Below are positions 24,227 to 32,502 of a stretch of 47,540 nucleotides of DNA, piece by piece. Under the pieces are notes generated by a model. That model had not been told where the DNA came from. It ran no database searches and saw only the letters and a list, made by a program, of their open reading frames with translations. The position numbers and the translations under genes were made by a program. Source of the DNA: CBFGWV01 sp965652545 (GTDB lineage: Bacteria; Pseudomonadota; Gammaproteobacteria; Competibacterales; Competibacteraceae); NCBI GenBank assembly GCA_965652545.1, contig CBFGWV010000010.1, positions 1 through 47,540 of the forward strand, written 5' to 3'. Each line of letters starts with the position of its first letter. Position 1 is the first letter of the stretch.

Positions 24227-25983
24227 GTTGCTTCACTCCGCTCAGCTTGGCCCGCTCGCTTGGTTGGCACTGTGATTGAAACCGTAGTGCCAACCCCAGG
24301 TTCGGATTCCACGTCGATCGAGCCTTGGTGCTCCTTGACGATCTTGTAGGCAATCGACATGCCCAGGCCGGTGCCTTGGCCGACATCCTTTGTGGTGAAG
24401 AAGGGCTCGAAGATCCGTCGCTTTACCTCGTCAGTCATTCCCTTGCCGTTGTCTCGAAAGACTACTGACACTGCATCCTCGCGTTGAATGGTGGTTATCT
24501 CTATTCGGCCACCTCGCCCCTCGGGCATCGCTTGGGCTGCATTGGTGATGATGTTCAGAAACACCTGGTTGATCTTGGAAGCCACGCAGTGGACCGGGCT
24601 TACGTCGGCATACTGCTTTACGACCACTGCGTTATTGTCTTCCAGGATTTTTCGGGCAATCTTCAAAGTGCTTTCCAAACCGGATGTGATGTCTATGAAC
24701 TCGTAATTTTGTCGATCAAGGCGGGAAAATTCTCGTAGACTGCTTACCAAACCGGAGAGGTCGTCCACGCCATCGCGGCAATCGGTGATCAACTCCCTGG
24801 CTTCGTCTTGCCGTTCGTCGACATCGCCGCCGTTGAAGTTGTCTACCAGGTCTTTGATTCTCGGCGCCAGCTCTGATCGCTTGGAGGCATCGGATACTGA
24901 CTCGGCAATGCCCCGAATCTTGCTGACCATGCTGTCCACGAAGGTAAAATGTTGATGGATGGTCTCGAAGTTCCCTTTGATATAGCCAAGCGGCGTGTTC
25001 ATTTCGTGTGCAACACCTGCAACAAGTTGGCCCAGGGATGCCATTTTCTCCGATTGAATGAGTTGTTCTTGCGACTCTTGGAGCTGTTGGAAGGCCAGCT
25101 GTATTTCAGCTGTGCGCTCGTGCACTCTGCGCTCCAGTCGCGCATGGCTCCCAATGAGCAGGACGGCAAAGGTTGCTGCAATACACACGACGACGGCACC
25201 GAATATGTAGACAACCACAGTGCTTTTTCGTGCATCCTCAACTTGCAAGAGATAAGCGCTGGAGAGGCTGGCTTCCAAGGCGCCCAATGTCTCTTGTACT
25301 GGAACATTCAATAGATCGAAAAGGTAGTCATCCGTTGCCACCATCTCGTTGAGAACGGTGGAAGCGTGAGCCGTGTACTCAATAAGGGCCAGGACCATCT
25401 GGGAATCGTTAGGATCGAATCGTGCCATTCGGGCGACGCCCTGCGATAGCTGATAGCCGTCGGCATCGTTTCCATAAAGTGCCCAGCGGTAGAGCGACTC
25501 GCTGGTGCTATCCACCAATGACGCGACGGTCCGCTCTTCGACAGCCATTGCTGCATTGACCAGCTTGTCGGCCGCTTGGGGGATGTAAAGTATGGAGTTC
25601 CGTAGGATAGAGTTGCGTGACTTGAAATCCTCGACAATTTCCAGACGTTCTGCCTGTTGACTCTGATAAGTTTTCAGGAGTCGCTCGCTGTCGGCATCGA
25701 ACAACGATAGCGTGGACTCCTGCGAGAGCTGATCAGCGGTTTCTGACAGTGCTCGCCCTGTTTCTGCGAGTAGATCATAGTTGGGGCTGTATCCATGACG
25801 ACTTCTAAGCGCAAGGGCGTCTAGGGATGCTTCGAGAAACCTGATGTTCCGTAGCTTGTCCTGAACGGCCAGGTATTTGTCGCCCTCGAAATTTTCATTG
25901 ACTGAGTAGGCATAGTAGCCTACAGCGGCTGCGGACAATATCGTTGCTGCTGCAAGACTCCCGAACAATAATAGCCCCTTCAT
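24223..25983 (-). CDS. sensor histidine kinase with DAHL-like periplasmic domain
   Basis: The 586-residue protein has an N-terminal helix (LLLFGSLAAATILSAAAVGY), a periplasmic all-helical region of about 235 residues, a second membrane helix near 263-285 (VVVYIFGAVVVCIAATFAVL), a coiled-coil linker and the kinase core. The helical region with ASLDALALRSRHGYSPNYDL matches the DAHL sensor pattern. The phosphorylated His is His326 in VAGVAHEMNTPLGY, and the ATPase boxes are NIITNAAQAMPEG, FRDNGKGM, FEPFFTTK and GTGLGMSIAY. The signal is unknown. It overlaps the peroxidase gene upstream and the regulator downstream by four bases each, so all three are made together. Confidence 0.95.
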   Translation of the reverse strand: MKGLLLFGSLAAATILSAAAVGYYAYSVNENFEGDKYLAVQDKLRNIRFLEASLDALALRSRHGYSPNYDLLAETGRALSETADQLSQESTLSLFDADSERLLKTYQSQQAERLEIVEDFKSRNSILRNSILYIPQAADKLVNAAMAVEERTVASLVDSTSESLYRWALYGNDADGYQLSQGVARMARFDPNDSQMVLALIEYTAHASTVLNEMVATDDYLFDLLNVPVQETLGALEASLSSAYLLQVEDARKSTVVVYIFGAVVVCIAATFAVLLIGSHARLERRVHERTAEIQLAFQQLQESQEQLIQSEKMASLGQLVAGVAHEMNTPLGYIKGNFETIHQHFTFVDSMVSKIRGIAESVSDASKRSELAPRIKDLVDNFNGGDVDERQDEARELITDCRDGVDDLSGLVSSLREFSRLDRQNYEFIDITSGLESTLKIARKILEDNNAVVVKQYADVSPVHCVASKINQVFLNIITNAAQAMPEGRGGRIEITTIQREDAVSVVFRDNGKGMTDEVKRRIFEPFFTTKDVGQGTGLGMSIAYKIVKEHQGSIDVESEPGVGTTVSITVPTKRAGQAERSEAT

Positions 25984-27041
25984 TGTCCGGCCCCCTTGTT
26001 GATATCACCCGGGAGGGTTTTCAAGAACTCCACTATGGCGTCGCGATGCTCTGTTGGCATGCTTCGCCCGAGTTGGAGCCTGGCCATTGCTTCTACCGCC
26101 TCGGCCAAGGTGGGTATTGATCCGTTGTGGAAGTACGGCGCTGTCAAGGCGGCCATGCGAAGGCTGGGGACCTTGAAGCTGTGTCGGTCCTTTTCCTCAC
26201 CGGTCACGGCGAATCGGCCCAGGTCGTCGAAGAGTGCAAATTTTTCCAGCCCTGTGTCGTTGAGTACGCCAATTCGCTGGTACATGTTGCCGCCTACGTT
26301 GATGCCCTGATGACACGCAATGCATCCATAAGACTTAAATAGGTTGTATCCTTCCTTTGCGGTGGTGCTGATTGCTTCGTTGTCGCCGCGGAGGTAGTCG
26401 TCGAACGGCGCATTCGGCGTGATAAGTGATTTCTGATATTCCGCAAGGGCGTCCTGTATTCTATATGCGGTAGGGCCGCCTTCGTAAACGCGTTCGAACT
26501 CATCTTGATATGTATCAATGGAGGAGAGTTTCGTTGCCAACTCATCCATCGAACCCATGCCCATGACGTGGGGGTTGGTGATGGGCTTTATCGCCTGACT
26601 GGCCAGATCGGCTGCGCTGCCATCCCACTGCTGGCGAAAATTGAAGACCAAGTTGTATACCGTTGGCGAGTTGCGCGCCGTCAGCTTTCCGGTTACACCA
26701 GTAGATAAAGGTAAGCCGTCACCACCCCCCATATCGGGAAGGTGGCAGCTTACGCATGAGAGGGTATCGTCACGCGATAGACGAGAGTCTTGAAATAGCA
26801 TTTCACCAAGCCGGGACTTTGCTTTGTCGTATTCGATGGTTTGTGGGATTGGTGTAATGGGTTCGCTTGCTGTGGATGCCGCCGACCAGGCAATCAATGG
26901 CGCTATGATTAATCGAGCAAGCCAACCCGTCCGAGTGCCGATAACGGCTGCGGTGTGACGTGGCTCGTCGGCGGCCTGTTGGTGTTTGACCGCTGCTGGA
27001 CATAAGGTATGTCGCCGATCTGACAGCGTTTCTTTTGTCAT
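25980..27041 (-). CDS. di-haem cytochrome c peroxidase/MauG family protein
   Basis: Using the ATG at 27041 after GCGAGGCGGGG the product is 353 residues. The frame is open to 27152 but that extension lacks a site. A membrane-inserted or signal segment lies at 38-57 (TGWLARLIIAPLIAWSAAST). Haem motif 1 is SCVSCH (residues 96-100), followed by MGGGDGLPLSTGVTGKLTAR and NSPTVYNLVFNFRQQWDG. Haem motif 2 is CIACH (240-244) with a later MAALTAPYFHNGSIPTLAEA. This is the CCP/MauG layout for periplasmic hydrogen peroxide reduction or oxidative protein modification. Being first in an operon with a sensor kinase suggests it senses or generates the signal. Confidence 0.93.
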   Translation of the reverse strand: MTKETLSDRRHTLCPAAVKHQQAADEPRHTAAVIGTRTGWLARLIIAPLIAWSAASTASEPITPIPQTIEYDKAKSRLGEMLFQDSRLSRDDTLSCVSCHLPDMGGGDGLPLSTGVTGKLTARNSPTVYNLVFNFRQQWDGSAADLASQAIKPITNPHVMGMGSMDELATKLSSIDTYQDEFERVYEGGPTAYRIQDALAEYQKSLITPNAPFDDYLRGDNEAISTTAKEGYNLFKSYGCIACHQGINVGGNMYQRIGVLNDTGLEKFALFDDLGRFAVTGEEKDRHSFKVPSLRMAALTAPYFHNGSIPTLAEAVEAMARLQLGRSMPTEHRDAIVEFLKTLPGDINKGAGQ

Positions 27042-27531
27042 CCCCGCCTCGCGACGTAGCTCTGGTTTGCTAAAGGCGGCAAGCGGGTACGAAAGTCCGC
27101 ATCCTTGAAGTAACCGTACGCGGCTTACCATTACATTGCCAAAATCGAGCATGCCCCTGGGCTAGATTGCTGGCAAATTTGTTCGCTGCGTAGCGTTGAA
27201 AAGCCGGAGCCAAGATATCATTTTTATTCGCTTCTGATGCAGCCGAGTTCTGATAGTAGTCCAGCATTGAGCCTGTGCCCTGTCAACTACCACCAATGCA
27301 TTAGAATGCCGTGTCTAATCCATTTGTCCTATTTTATGATGCTGAGACTGCGATGCTTTTGCGGGGTCAATAGATGCTGCGGGAATTTTCACAATTGTTT
27401 TCAAAACGCGAAGGCGGCAGCTGATCGAACGATTTCAATGCTGCACGGTTTGGCGGAAGTGGGGTGTCGTCCGGGGACGGCGGGCAAGGCTCTTATGAAC
27501 CTTGCCCGATCCCTGACTGACTATCCGCCCT
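27042..27531. other. intergenic region of 490 bases
   Basis: The gap separates the peroxidase start from the 3' end of the 856-residue gene, both on the minus strand. Its left part should contain the peroxidase operon promoter and is AT-rich (AAGATATCATTTTTATTCGC, CTATTTTATGATGC). The right end contains a terminator-like hairpin described separately. No convincing small gene or RNA was found. Confidence 0.5.
27481..27508 (-). terminator. hairpin downstream of the 856-residue gene
   Basis: CGGGCAAGG (27481-27489) and CCTTGCCCG (27500-27508) form a perfect 9-bp stem with a 10-base loop, 23 bases past the stop codon of the gene at 27532. No T-run follows, so it may be a Rho-assisted terminator or a 3' stabiliser. 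Confidence 0.55.
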
Positions 27532-30102
27532 TTACGCTGGCACGGGCTCGCGAAAATCGGGCGCAAGAGGTGCCATCGGTGCACCGCCGCCGCCGATGCT
27601 GTCCGGGCCATTGTTGACCACTTCGCGCAAGGCCCCCATCAGCCGGTTCATGTCGCGATGCCAGGCCGTGCTCTCGTAGCCAGCCGGTGCATGCGAGGTC
27701 ATGCGGATGCCGGCAGCTTCCATCTCCTCGTCCACACCGCACTCCACTGCCAGACGTGTCTGGTCCGACCCGCTGTCGTCCGCGATGTATACACCGTAAT
27801 CCTGCCACGCCTTTGCCAACTTCATGGCCGGCGCCGTCTCCAGCCCGAGGCTGCCGATATCCGCACTTTTGGGAATGGCGAGCAAGGATCCCATCTTCAG
27901 GAATGGCGAATACCCGTCGGCTTGGCTGCCGAATACCGCACGTTCCGCCCCATCGGTAGTGGGTGCGCCGGCGGTGCTCGCCGGCCACACGTGCAGGTTC
28001 TCGCCATTCATGGCTGCGCCCCAGCGGGTCAGGTCCACACTCAGTTTGGTGGCATGGCGAATCGGGTCCGAGCCGGTCAGCTCTCCGATTCGCAGCGTGC
28101 CGCCGATACTGCTGAGCCCCGACCCGTCGTGGCCGCCGATGTTGGTGCCGGCTTCTCCGGTCAACCCGTCGCCGTACACATCGAACTGGGCCCGGTTATA
28201 GCCCTCGCCATGCACGGTGGCCGGCTCGCCCGGGGCCTTCCACAAAGCACTGAACTCCTGGGCTGTTTTCCCATCGGTAAGGAGCACCGCGCCGCTGTAA
28301 CCTGTGGCCGGCCCATGCCCGTTGCCGTTGATCGTCTCGATACCGAAGTCTTTCGGAATGGGCCAGCGCAACCCCGTATCGCGACCCAGGGATGCCGTCG
28401 ATGACACGTCGGCTGCGTCGCGGCTGTATACCGGTGCAGGCGGGGAGGCGTGCGCGATGATGATGACCTGCGGGTCGATGCCGTACCCCTGCGTGGGCGT
28501 TACCGCGTGACTAGGCACCGGTGCCTGGCTGTAACGGGCGCCGTCGCCGATGGGCATGTTCCAGATGCTGTCCTTGGAGAACGGCCAGACGTACGGATCC
28601 CGTGTCACCGGGAGCTCTTTCTCGCCCACGGCGGCGACAGCTTCGACGGCGCTGATCAACTGAATGCCGCGGGGTCCAAGCGGGACCTCGGTCGGGTTGA
28701 TGACCAGTGAGGCGGGGGCCGCCATATCGCCTGGGAGCGCGGGCAGGGCACGGTTCTCGCCAACGCCCGAGAGCCCTGCGGCCATGGCCGTGGGAGTGAC
28801 GACCATCTGTGGGTCTGTTCCGGTGAGCCATACGATTACCGCTGCCGGTGGGCCGACCTCCGCCAACGTCCGGTGGACTGCCTCGCTCACAGCGCTGGGC
28901 GACAGCCCGCTCAGCAGGTCGCCGACTATCGCCGAGTCACCGCCCGATGAGTGCACGGTATGGCTCAACTGCCCGACGTCCATACCCATCAGGCGGTCGA
29001 TGAACTGTTCAGGGGACATGCCTTGCGACTGGGCGGCATGCCACATCTGGAGAATGGCAAGCACACCGGCATTGTCCGGCGCCCTGGGCGCATCGCCGAC
29101 CGGTGGCGCGGGTGTCGACGTGACAGGCGGGTCGGCTGGCAACGACACCGGAGTGCTCTGCCAGGGGACGATGCTGTCGTGGGACAGGCCGTATGCGCCG
29201 CCTGTGGTCGGCCTGACATCGTTAACCGTGACGCCGCTCAGGGGGAGCGGGTCGATGCTGGCCTGCGACACGGGAGTATTGGATGTGGTCAACACCACGG
29301 CAGGGGCGGGTGTGTCGGTTGCGGGTCTGGGGGCGGCGGTCGGCGGGGGGGCGTCGGTTGGCCGCTGATTCGGCTTGGTGATGTTGTCCAGCTCGGGTCT
29401 GGCGGAGTCCATGTGCCGGATAAGCGGCAATAGGATGTCGGGTTGCCGTGGATGGTCCGCACGGCTGTCGATGCCACCGCGCACGAAGTCCTGAAAGACC
29501 GGTGGTTTCAATGCGCTGATGATGAGCGCGGAAATCTCCGGTGGTATGCGTGAATGGGCATCCGGGCGGCCGATTGCCCAGGCATTGAGCTCGGCCACTG
29601 CGGCCGGCACACCCCGGTCGTTCAATATGTTGCCGATGTGTTGTGCCACCCAGTCGGCGTAGTGATTGACGATGGACGTGGTGCGTGGGTCGTTCCATAT
29701 GGCATTGCTGGCCGGGTCGCGACCGGGGGCCAGTGTGGTGCCCAGTTGGATGATGGCATCGCGTATATCGGACATGGCGACGGGTTCGCCCGCCCCGAGC
29801 TGCTGCTGTAACGCCCAAAGGACCTGCGCGGCCCCATCGGGTCGCCCGCGTCCATGGGCCGGCGCACCGTCCCTGCCGGTTGCGAGCGGGGAGCCATCTT
29901 GGCCCATCGGGCCGCTGCCGCCGGCCTGGGGTACCCGGCCATTGCTGTCCGTCGACAGCTCGTCCTGCACGGCGGTGGAGAACAGGCCGCCGGCCAGCCG
30001 ATCGCCCCCGTTCCTGCCGCGGGAGGTGCCACTCGATCTGTCCGAGTTGCGATTACCCAGGTTGATAATCGTCGGTCCGCCAATGCCCGTATCCGTAGCC
30101 AT
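27532..30102 (-). CDS. large Pro/Gly/Ala-rich protein with C-terminal uncharacterised domain
   Basis: The 856-residue product has no signal peptide or membrane helix. Residues 1-95 are Gly/Asn/Arg-rich and disordered (RNSDRSSGTSRGRNGGD). A helical region (95-220) follows, then a Pro/Thr-rich linker (230-345), another helical segment with SPEQFIDRLMGMDVGQLSHT, and from about residue 500 a domain beginning WPFSKDSIWNMPIGDG. That domain contains GYSGAVLLTDGKTAQEFSAL, GGHDGSGLSSIGGTLRIGEL and LAKAWQDYGVYIADDSGSD, a pattern I recall from secreted bacterial proteins of unknown function where SxWNxPIG opens the domain. The disordered start without a Sec signal would suit type III or other one-step secretion. 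Start ATG follows AAAGGGATC. Confidence 0.8.
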   Translation of the reverse strand: MATDTGIGGPTIINLGNRNSDRSSGTSRGRNGGDRLAGGLFSTAVQDELSTDSNGRVPQAGGSGPMGQDGSPLATGRDGAPAHGRGRPDGAAQVLWALQQQLGAGEPVAMSDIRDAIIQLGTTLAPGRDPASNAIWNDPRTTSIVNHYADWVAQHIGNILNDRGVPAAVAELNAWAIGRPDAHSRIPPEISALIISALKPPVFQDFVRGGIDSRADHPRQPDILLPLIRHMDSARPELDNITKPNQRPTDAPPPTAAPRPATDTPAPAVVLTTSNTPVSQASIDPLPLSGVTVNDVRPTTGGAYGLSHDSIVPWQSTPVSLPADPPVTSTPAPPVGDAPRAPDNAGVLAILQMWHAAQSQGMSPEQFIDRLMGMDVGQLSHTVHSSGGDSAIVGDLLSGLSPSAVSEAVHRTLAEVGPPAAVIVWLTGTDPQMVVTPTAMAAGLSGVGENRALPALPGDMAAPASLVINPTEVPLGPRGIQLISAVEAVAAVGEKELPVTRDPYVWPFSKDSIWNMPIGDGARYSQAPVPSHAVTPTQGYGIDPQVIIIAHASPPAPVYSRDAADVSSTASLGRDTGLRWPIPKDFGIETINGNGHGPATGYSGAVLLTDGKTAQEFSALWKAPGEPATVHGEGYNRAQFDVYGDGLTGEAGTNIGGHDGSGLSSIGGTLRIGELTGSDPIRHATKLSVDLTRWGAAMNGENLHVWPASTAGAPTTDGAERAVFGSQADGYSPFLKMGSLLAIPKSADIGSLGLETAPAMKLAKAWQDYGVYIADDSGSDQTRLAVECGVDEEMEAAGIRMTSHAPAGYESTAWHRDMNRLMGALREVVNNGPDSIGGGGAPMAPLAPDFREPVPA

Positions 30103-30451
30103 TATCGATCCCTTTTGCCAACAGCATTATTTTGGGGCAATGCTTAGCATGCGGTTAACAGATTGTGAATACGACATTGGGTGGTGTCGCCTTTGTCCTG
30201 CTTAGGCGCGATAGGTTCTGCTGGGTGCTGGTTCGGTGGGGGTTTATACATAACTTATTGTTATTTAATGAAAATATACCAACTTCGAAACTATCGTTGC
30301 AGGCGTGTTCGCCTTGCGTACTATGCCGTTGGCTCTAAAGCCGCAATCTGCTGAATGCCTAATGGTCTATTCGCAGACCGCCTCGTTCCGCTCGCCGTTC
30401 TTGTGTAATGGAAACCAGCGTTATACCTCAATCGAATGAAAGCAGCCGGCG
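30103..30451. other. AT-rich intergenic region
   Basis: The 349 bases between two minus-strand genes include a clearly AT-rich core at about 30243-30300 (TTATACATAACTTATTGTTA and GAAAATATACC), the likely promoter region for the 856-residue gene. No gene, strong hairpin or repeat was found. Confidence 0.5.
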
Positions 30452-31456
30452 TTAGTCTGTTTGACTGTTCATGAGGTGCTCATCCGCTGGGAAGTTGGCA
30501 TAGGCAACTGTCCACCCATAGCGTTGTGAGAGGGACCTCTGCCAAGCGATGTCGAAGGAGTCCACCCTGACCTCCTGCAATGTCGGGTGCCCGGCCAGCG
30601 GTGCGAAGGCGTCCAGATCATCGATGTCGCGGCAGCCGTCGAGTATCAGACAGCGAAGGGCTGGCGCCTGTGCGATGAGGTGCAGGTTGGATCGGTTCGC
30701 AAGCTTGCTCACGACCAGGACTTTCAAACGGGATAGCCCGGCGAACGACGGCAGCGTCAACGCCGAACCGCAGGAGATCAACCACAGCCGCTCCAGCGCT
30801 GCCAGCCCCGCAATCGGGGAAAGGCTCGTCATCGTGCGCTGGTCCCAGATCTCCAGCGTCGACAGATGACCCAAGGCGGTCAACGGGGCAATGTCCTTGG
30901 CGCCCGAGGCGTGCAGCCGCAGGTGTTCCAGATGCGCAATCGCCTCGAGCCCTGCAAGGCTCTTGAGTTTGCAGCGCCATAGCTCAAGGTGGCGCAGGCC
31001 GGTCAGCGGCTCCAAAAAGCCGAGATCCCGCAACTGGCCGCACAGCGATAAGGTGTTCAGGGACACTAGGCGTTCGAGTGCCTGTGTATTGCGCTTGGGT
31101 CGATCCTTGGTCTTGTCACTGTGTGCCGATACGCAATCCAGCGTCAGCGAGCGCAGCTTGGGCGGCAAGGCTGCGAGCGTTGCCCAGTCGTTCAGATCGC
31201 CCGCGTCGGCCTCGATCCACACGTGTCTGAGCGAGGGCAGGTTTGCGAGAAAGCCGATATCGAAGCGCCACGACGATTGGTACTTCTTGTATACCCGCAG
31301 CATGGCGTCGGGCTGTCGCAGGAGAAAGGCCTCGATCTGTGCGCAATCGGCTTCGGTCAGCGTGCCGGCGCACTGCAGCCTGCCGTCGGGGGCCAGTGCC
31401 CCATTCAGCGAGGTGGGCAAGACGGGGCTGGTGAGTTCGATCTGATCCTTGGCCAT
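30452..31456 (-). CDS. leucine-rich-repeat protein
   Basis: The 334-residue product contains a run of LRR units of 20-25 residues from about residue 75 to 300, for example LRSLTLDCVSAHSD, LNTLSLCGQLRDLGFLEPL, LRHLELWRCKLKSLAGLEAI, LEHLRLHASGAKDIAPLTAL and LERLWLISCGSALTLPSFAG. The pattern LxxLxLxxCxxLxxLxxLxxL is close to the SDS22/internalin-like or cysteine-containing subtypes. No signal peptide. LRR arcs bind other proteins, and a partner is not visible. The 856-residue protein gene is the next same-strand gene but is 350 bases away with its own promoter region, so co-transcription is not implied. Confidence 0.85.
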   Translation of the reverse strand: MAKDQIELTSPVLPTSLNGALAPDGRLQCAGTLTEADCAQIEAFLLRQPDAMLRVYKKYQSSWRFDIGFLANLPSLRHVWIEADAGDLNDWATLAALPPKLRSLTLDCVSAHSDKTKDRPKRNTQALERLVSLNTLSLCGQLRDLGFLEPLTGLRHLELWRCKLKSLAGLEAIAHLEHLRLHASGAKDIAPLTALGHLSTLEIWDQRTMTSLSPIAGLAALERLWLISCGSALTLPSFAGLSRLKVLVVSKLANRSNLHLIAQAPALRCLILDGCRDIDDLDAFAPLAGHPTLQEVRVDSFDIAWQRSLSQRYGWTVAYANFPADEHLMNSQTD

Positions 31457-31552
31457 GGTGTGCTCTTGTGGGTGTCTTCGCGAAGGCTACGGCGTACGTT
31501 AGAATCGCCGCGCCCGGTAGGGCAGGCAACGATAACAATGCAGAGGTGCACC

Positions 31553-31794
31553 ATGGCCATCGACAAGAAGCACACCCACATGGCGTCCTTTTGAGCCCAC
31601 CAGTAAGCGCCGCAAGGGCTACCCCTCCGAAACCCAAGTCAAACGCGGCGATCGCATCGTCGGCGGCAACAAGGACCTGATCGAAAAACTCGGCAGGAAC
31701 GACCCGTGCATTTGTGGCTCCGGCCGCAGATTTCAAACGCTGTTGTATGCGTGAGAAAGGCCACGATGGCTCGCTCAGGGACTACTTCTTTTAG
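31553..31794 (+). pseudogene. SEC-C motif protein, broken by two frameshifts
   Basis: The ATG at 31553 opens MAIDKKHTHMASF and then hits TGA at 31592. Skipping one T in the TTTT at 31589-31592 gives EPTSKRRKGYPSETQVKRGD followed by RIVGGNKDLIEKLGRNDPC and ICGSGRRF. There the frame needs one T removed again from TTT at 31731-31733, restoring FKRCCMREKGHDGSLRDYFF and a TAG at 31792. The result is a complete 80-residue SEC-C zinc-binding protein (GRNDPCxCGSGxxxKxCC) of the short stand-alone type. Both breaks are one extra T in a T-run, so sequencing error, true pseudogenisation or slippage-mediated expression are all possible. Confidence 0.75.
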
Positions 31795-31812
31795 AGATTG
31801 AGAGCCGGCGTA

Positions 31813-31845
31813 CCTCCACCGGTCTGTCGCGCAGACCGGCGGAGG
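31813..31845. terminator. strong hairpin between convergent units
   Basis: CCTCCACCGGTCTG (31813-31826) pairs with CAGACCGGCGGAGG (31832-31845), one mismatch, 5-base loop. It lies between the SEC-C gene end and the end of the Cys-rich protein gene on the other strand, so it can stop transcription from both sides. T-tracts are weak. Confidence 0.6.
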
Positions 31846-31865
31846 TCTGTTCGAGGTGGGGGTGC

Positions 31866-32120
31866 TCAGCCCAATTGCCGCAGTTTGGGGCATTTCGACA
31901 GGCCGATACGGTCGCGCGGATCGATGGCCACCTGGGCGCCAGGCCGGTCGAACCGATAGCGTCGGCCGGTTGCCGCGCCGATGACGGTGGCGGCGCGCTC
32001 TCCGGTGTATTCGAACCAGATGGTGAACCGGCGCGCCGGTGTTGCGGGTGGTTGGGCCTCGGTTGTTGCCGGACCGGGCATAGGCCCCAATCGTTGGCGG
32101 GCGTTTCCGCAGCAGGACAT
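31866..32120 (-). CDS. small Cys-rich-start protein, 84 residues
   Basis: The product begins MSCCGNARQRLGPMPGP, then an acidic-free linker and a compact beta domain with FTIWFEYTGERAATVIGAAT, YRFDRPGAQVAIDPRDRIGL and a final KCPKLRQLG. The frame is open to 32420 but that part overlaps the DUF1360 gene in another frame. The FxYTG...TGRxYxFxxPGxxVxVDPRD layout resembles small beta-barrel proteins that I associate with phage or phage-like loci, but no family name can be given. The CC near the start and CP near the end suggest a metal site or disulphides. It starts two bases after the DUF1360 stop, so the two are translationally close. Confidence 0.65.
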   Translation of the reverse strand: MSCCGNARQRLGPMPGPATTEAQPPATPARRFTIWFEYTGERAATVIGAATGRRYRFDRPGAQVAIDPRDRIGLSKCPKLRQLG

Positions 32121-32122
32121 GG

Positions 32123-32431
32123 TCAGTCTCCTTGTGGTGGGTCTTCGATAAACGTGGCGGGCGCCGTGATGCGCTCGAGCACGATGGCGGCGCCGGACAA
32201 GCCGAGCCAGAGCAGGAGGGCTTGCCGCCAGTCGCCGCCGGCTATCGCGGCCACGGGCAACGACACCCACAGGCTCAGGCAATTGAAGCAATCGAGTGCC
32301 TGGCCAATGACGCCTTGGCCGGCGGCACGGCGCAGGCGCGTGCCGGCGCTCCACGGCCCATCTTCGGCGTACAGCAAGTGCGTGACGCGCCACACGGCCA
32401 GGGCGGCGAGCGCGATCCATTCAGCACCCAT
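32123..32431 (-). CDS. DUF1360 membrane protein
   Basis: The 102-residue product opens with AEWIALAALAVWRVTHLLYA and has a central DCFNCLSLWVSLPVAAIAGG block, followed by LLLWLGLSGAAIVLERITAP. Two to three membrane helices, the WRxTHLLxxEDGP start and the CxxCxxxW centre are the DUF1360 signature. Function is unknown, and the CxxC faces a loop and could bind metal or be redox active. A strong GGGAGGATC ribosome site precedes the ATG. It sits between the Trp-rich gene upstream and the Cys-rich gene downstream on the same strand, with an intrinsic terminator between it and the former. Confidence 0.88.
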   Translation of the reverse strand: MGAEWIALAALAVWRVTHLLYAEDGPWSAGTRLRRAAGQGVIGQALDCFNCLSLWVSLPVAAIAGGDWRQALLLWLGLSGAAIVLERITAPATFIEDPPQGD

Positions 32432-32454
32432 CGGCAGATCCTCCCTCGCTCAAA

Positions 32455-32494
32455 ACCCCATCGCGGCACCGATTGGCCGGTGCCGCGATGGGGT
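32455..32494 (-). terminator. intrinsic terminator of the Trp-rich gene, upstream of the DUF1360 gene
   Basis: ACCCCATCGCGGCACCG (32455-32471) is perfectly complementary to 32478-32494 with a 6-base loop, and on the minus strand the stem is followed by TTTT. It is placed eight bases after the Trp-rich stop codon and 24 bases before the DUF1360 start, so it either ends the first transcript or attenuates read-through. Confidence 0.85.
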
Positions 32495-32502
32495 GTCTGG
32501 CG

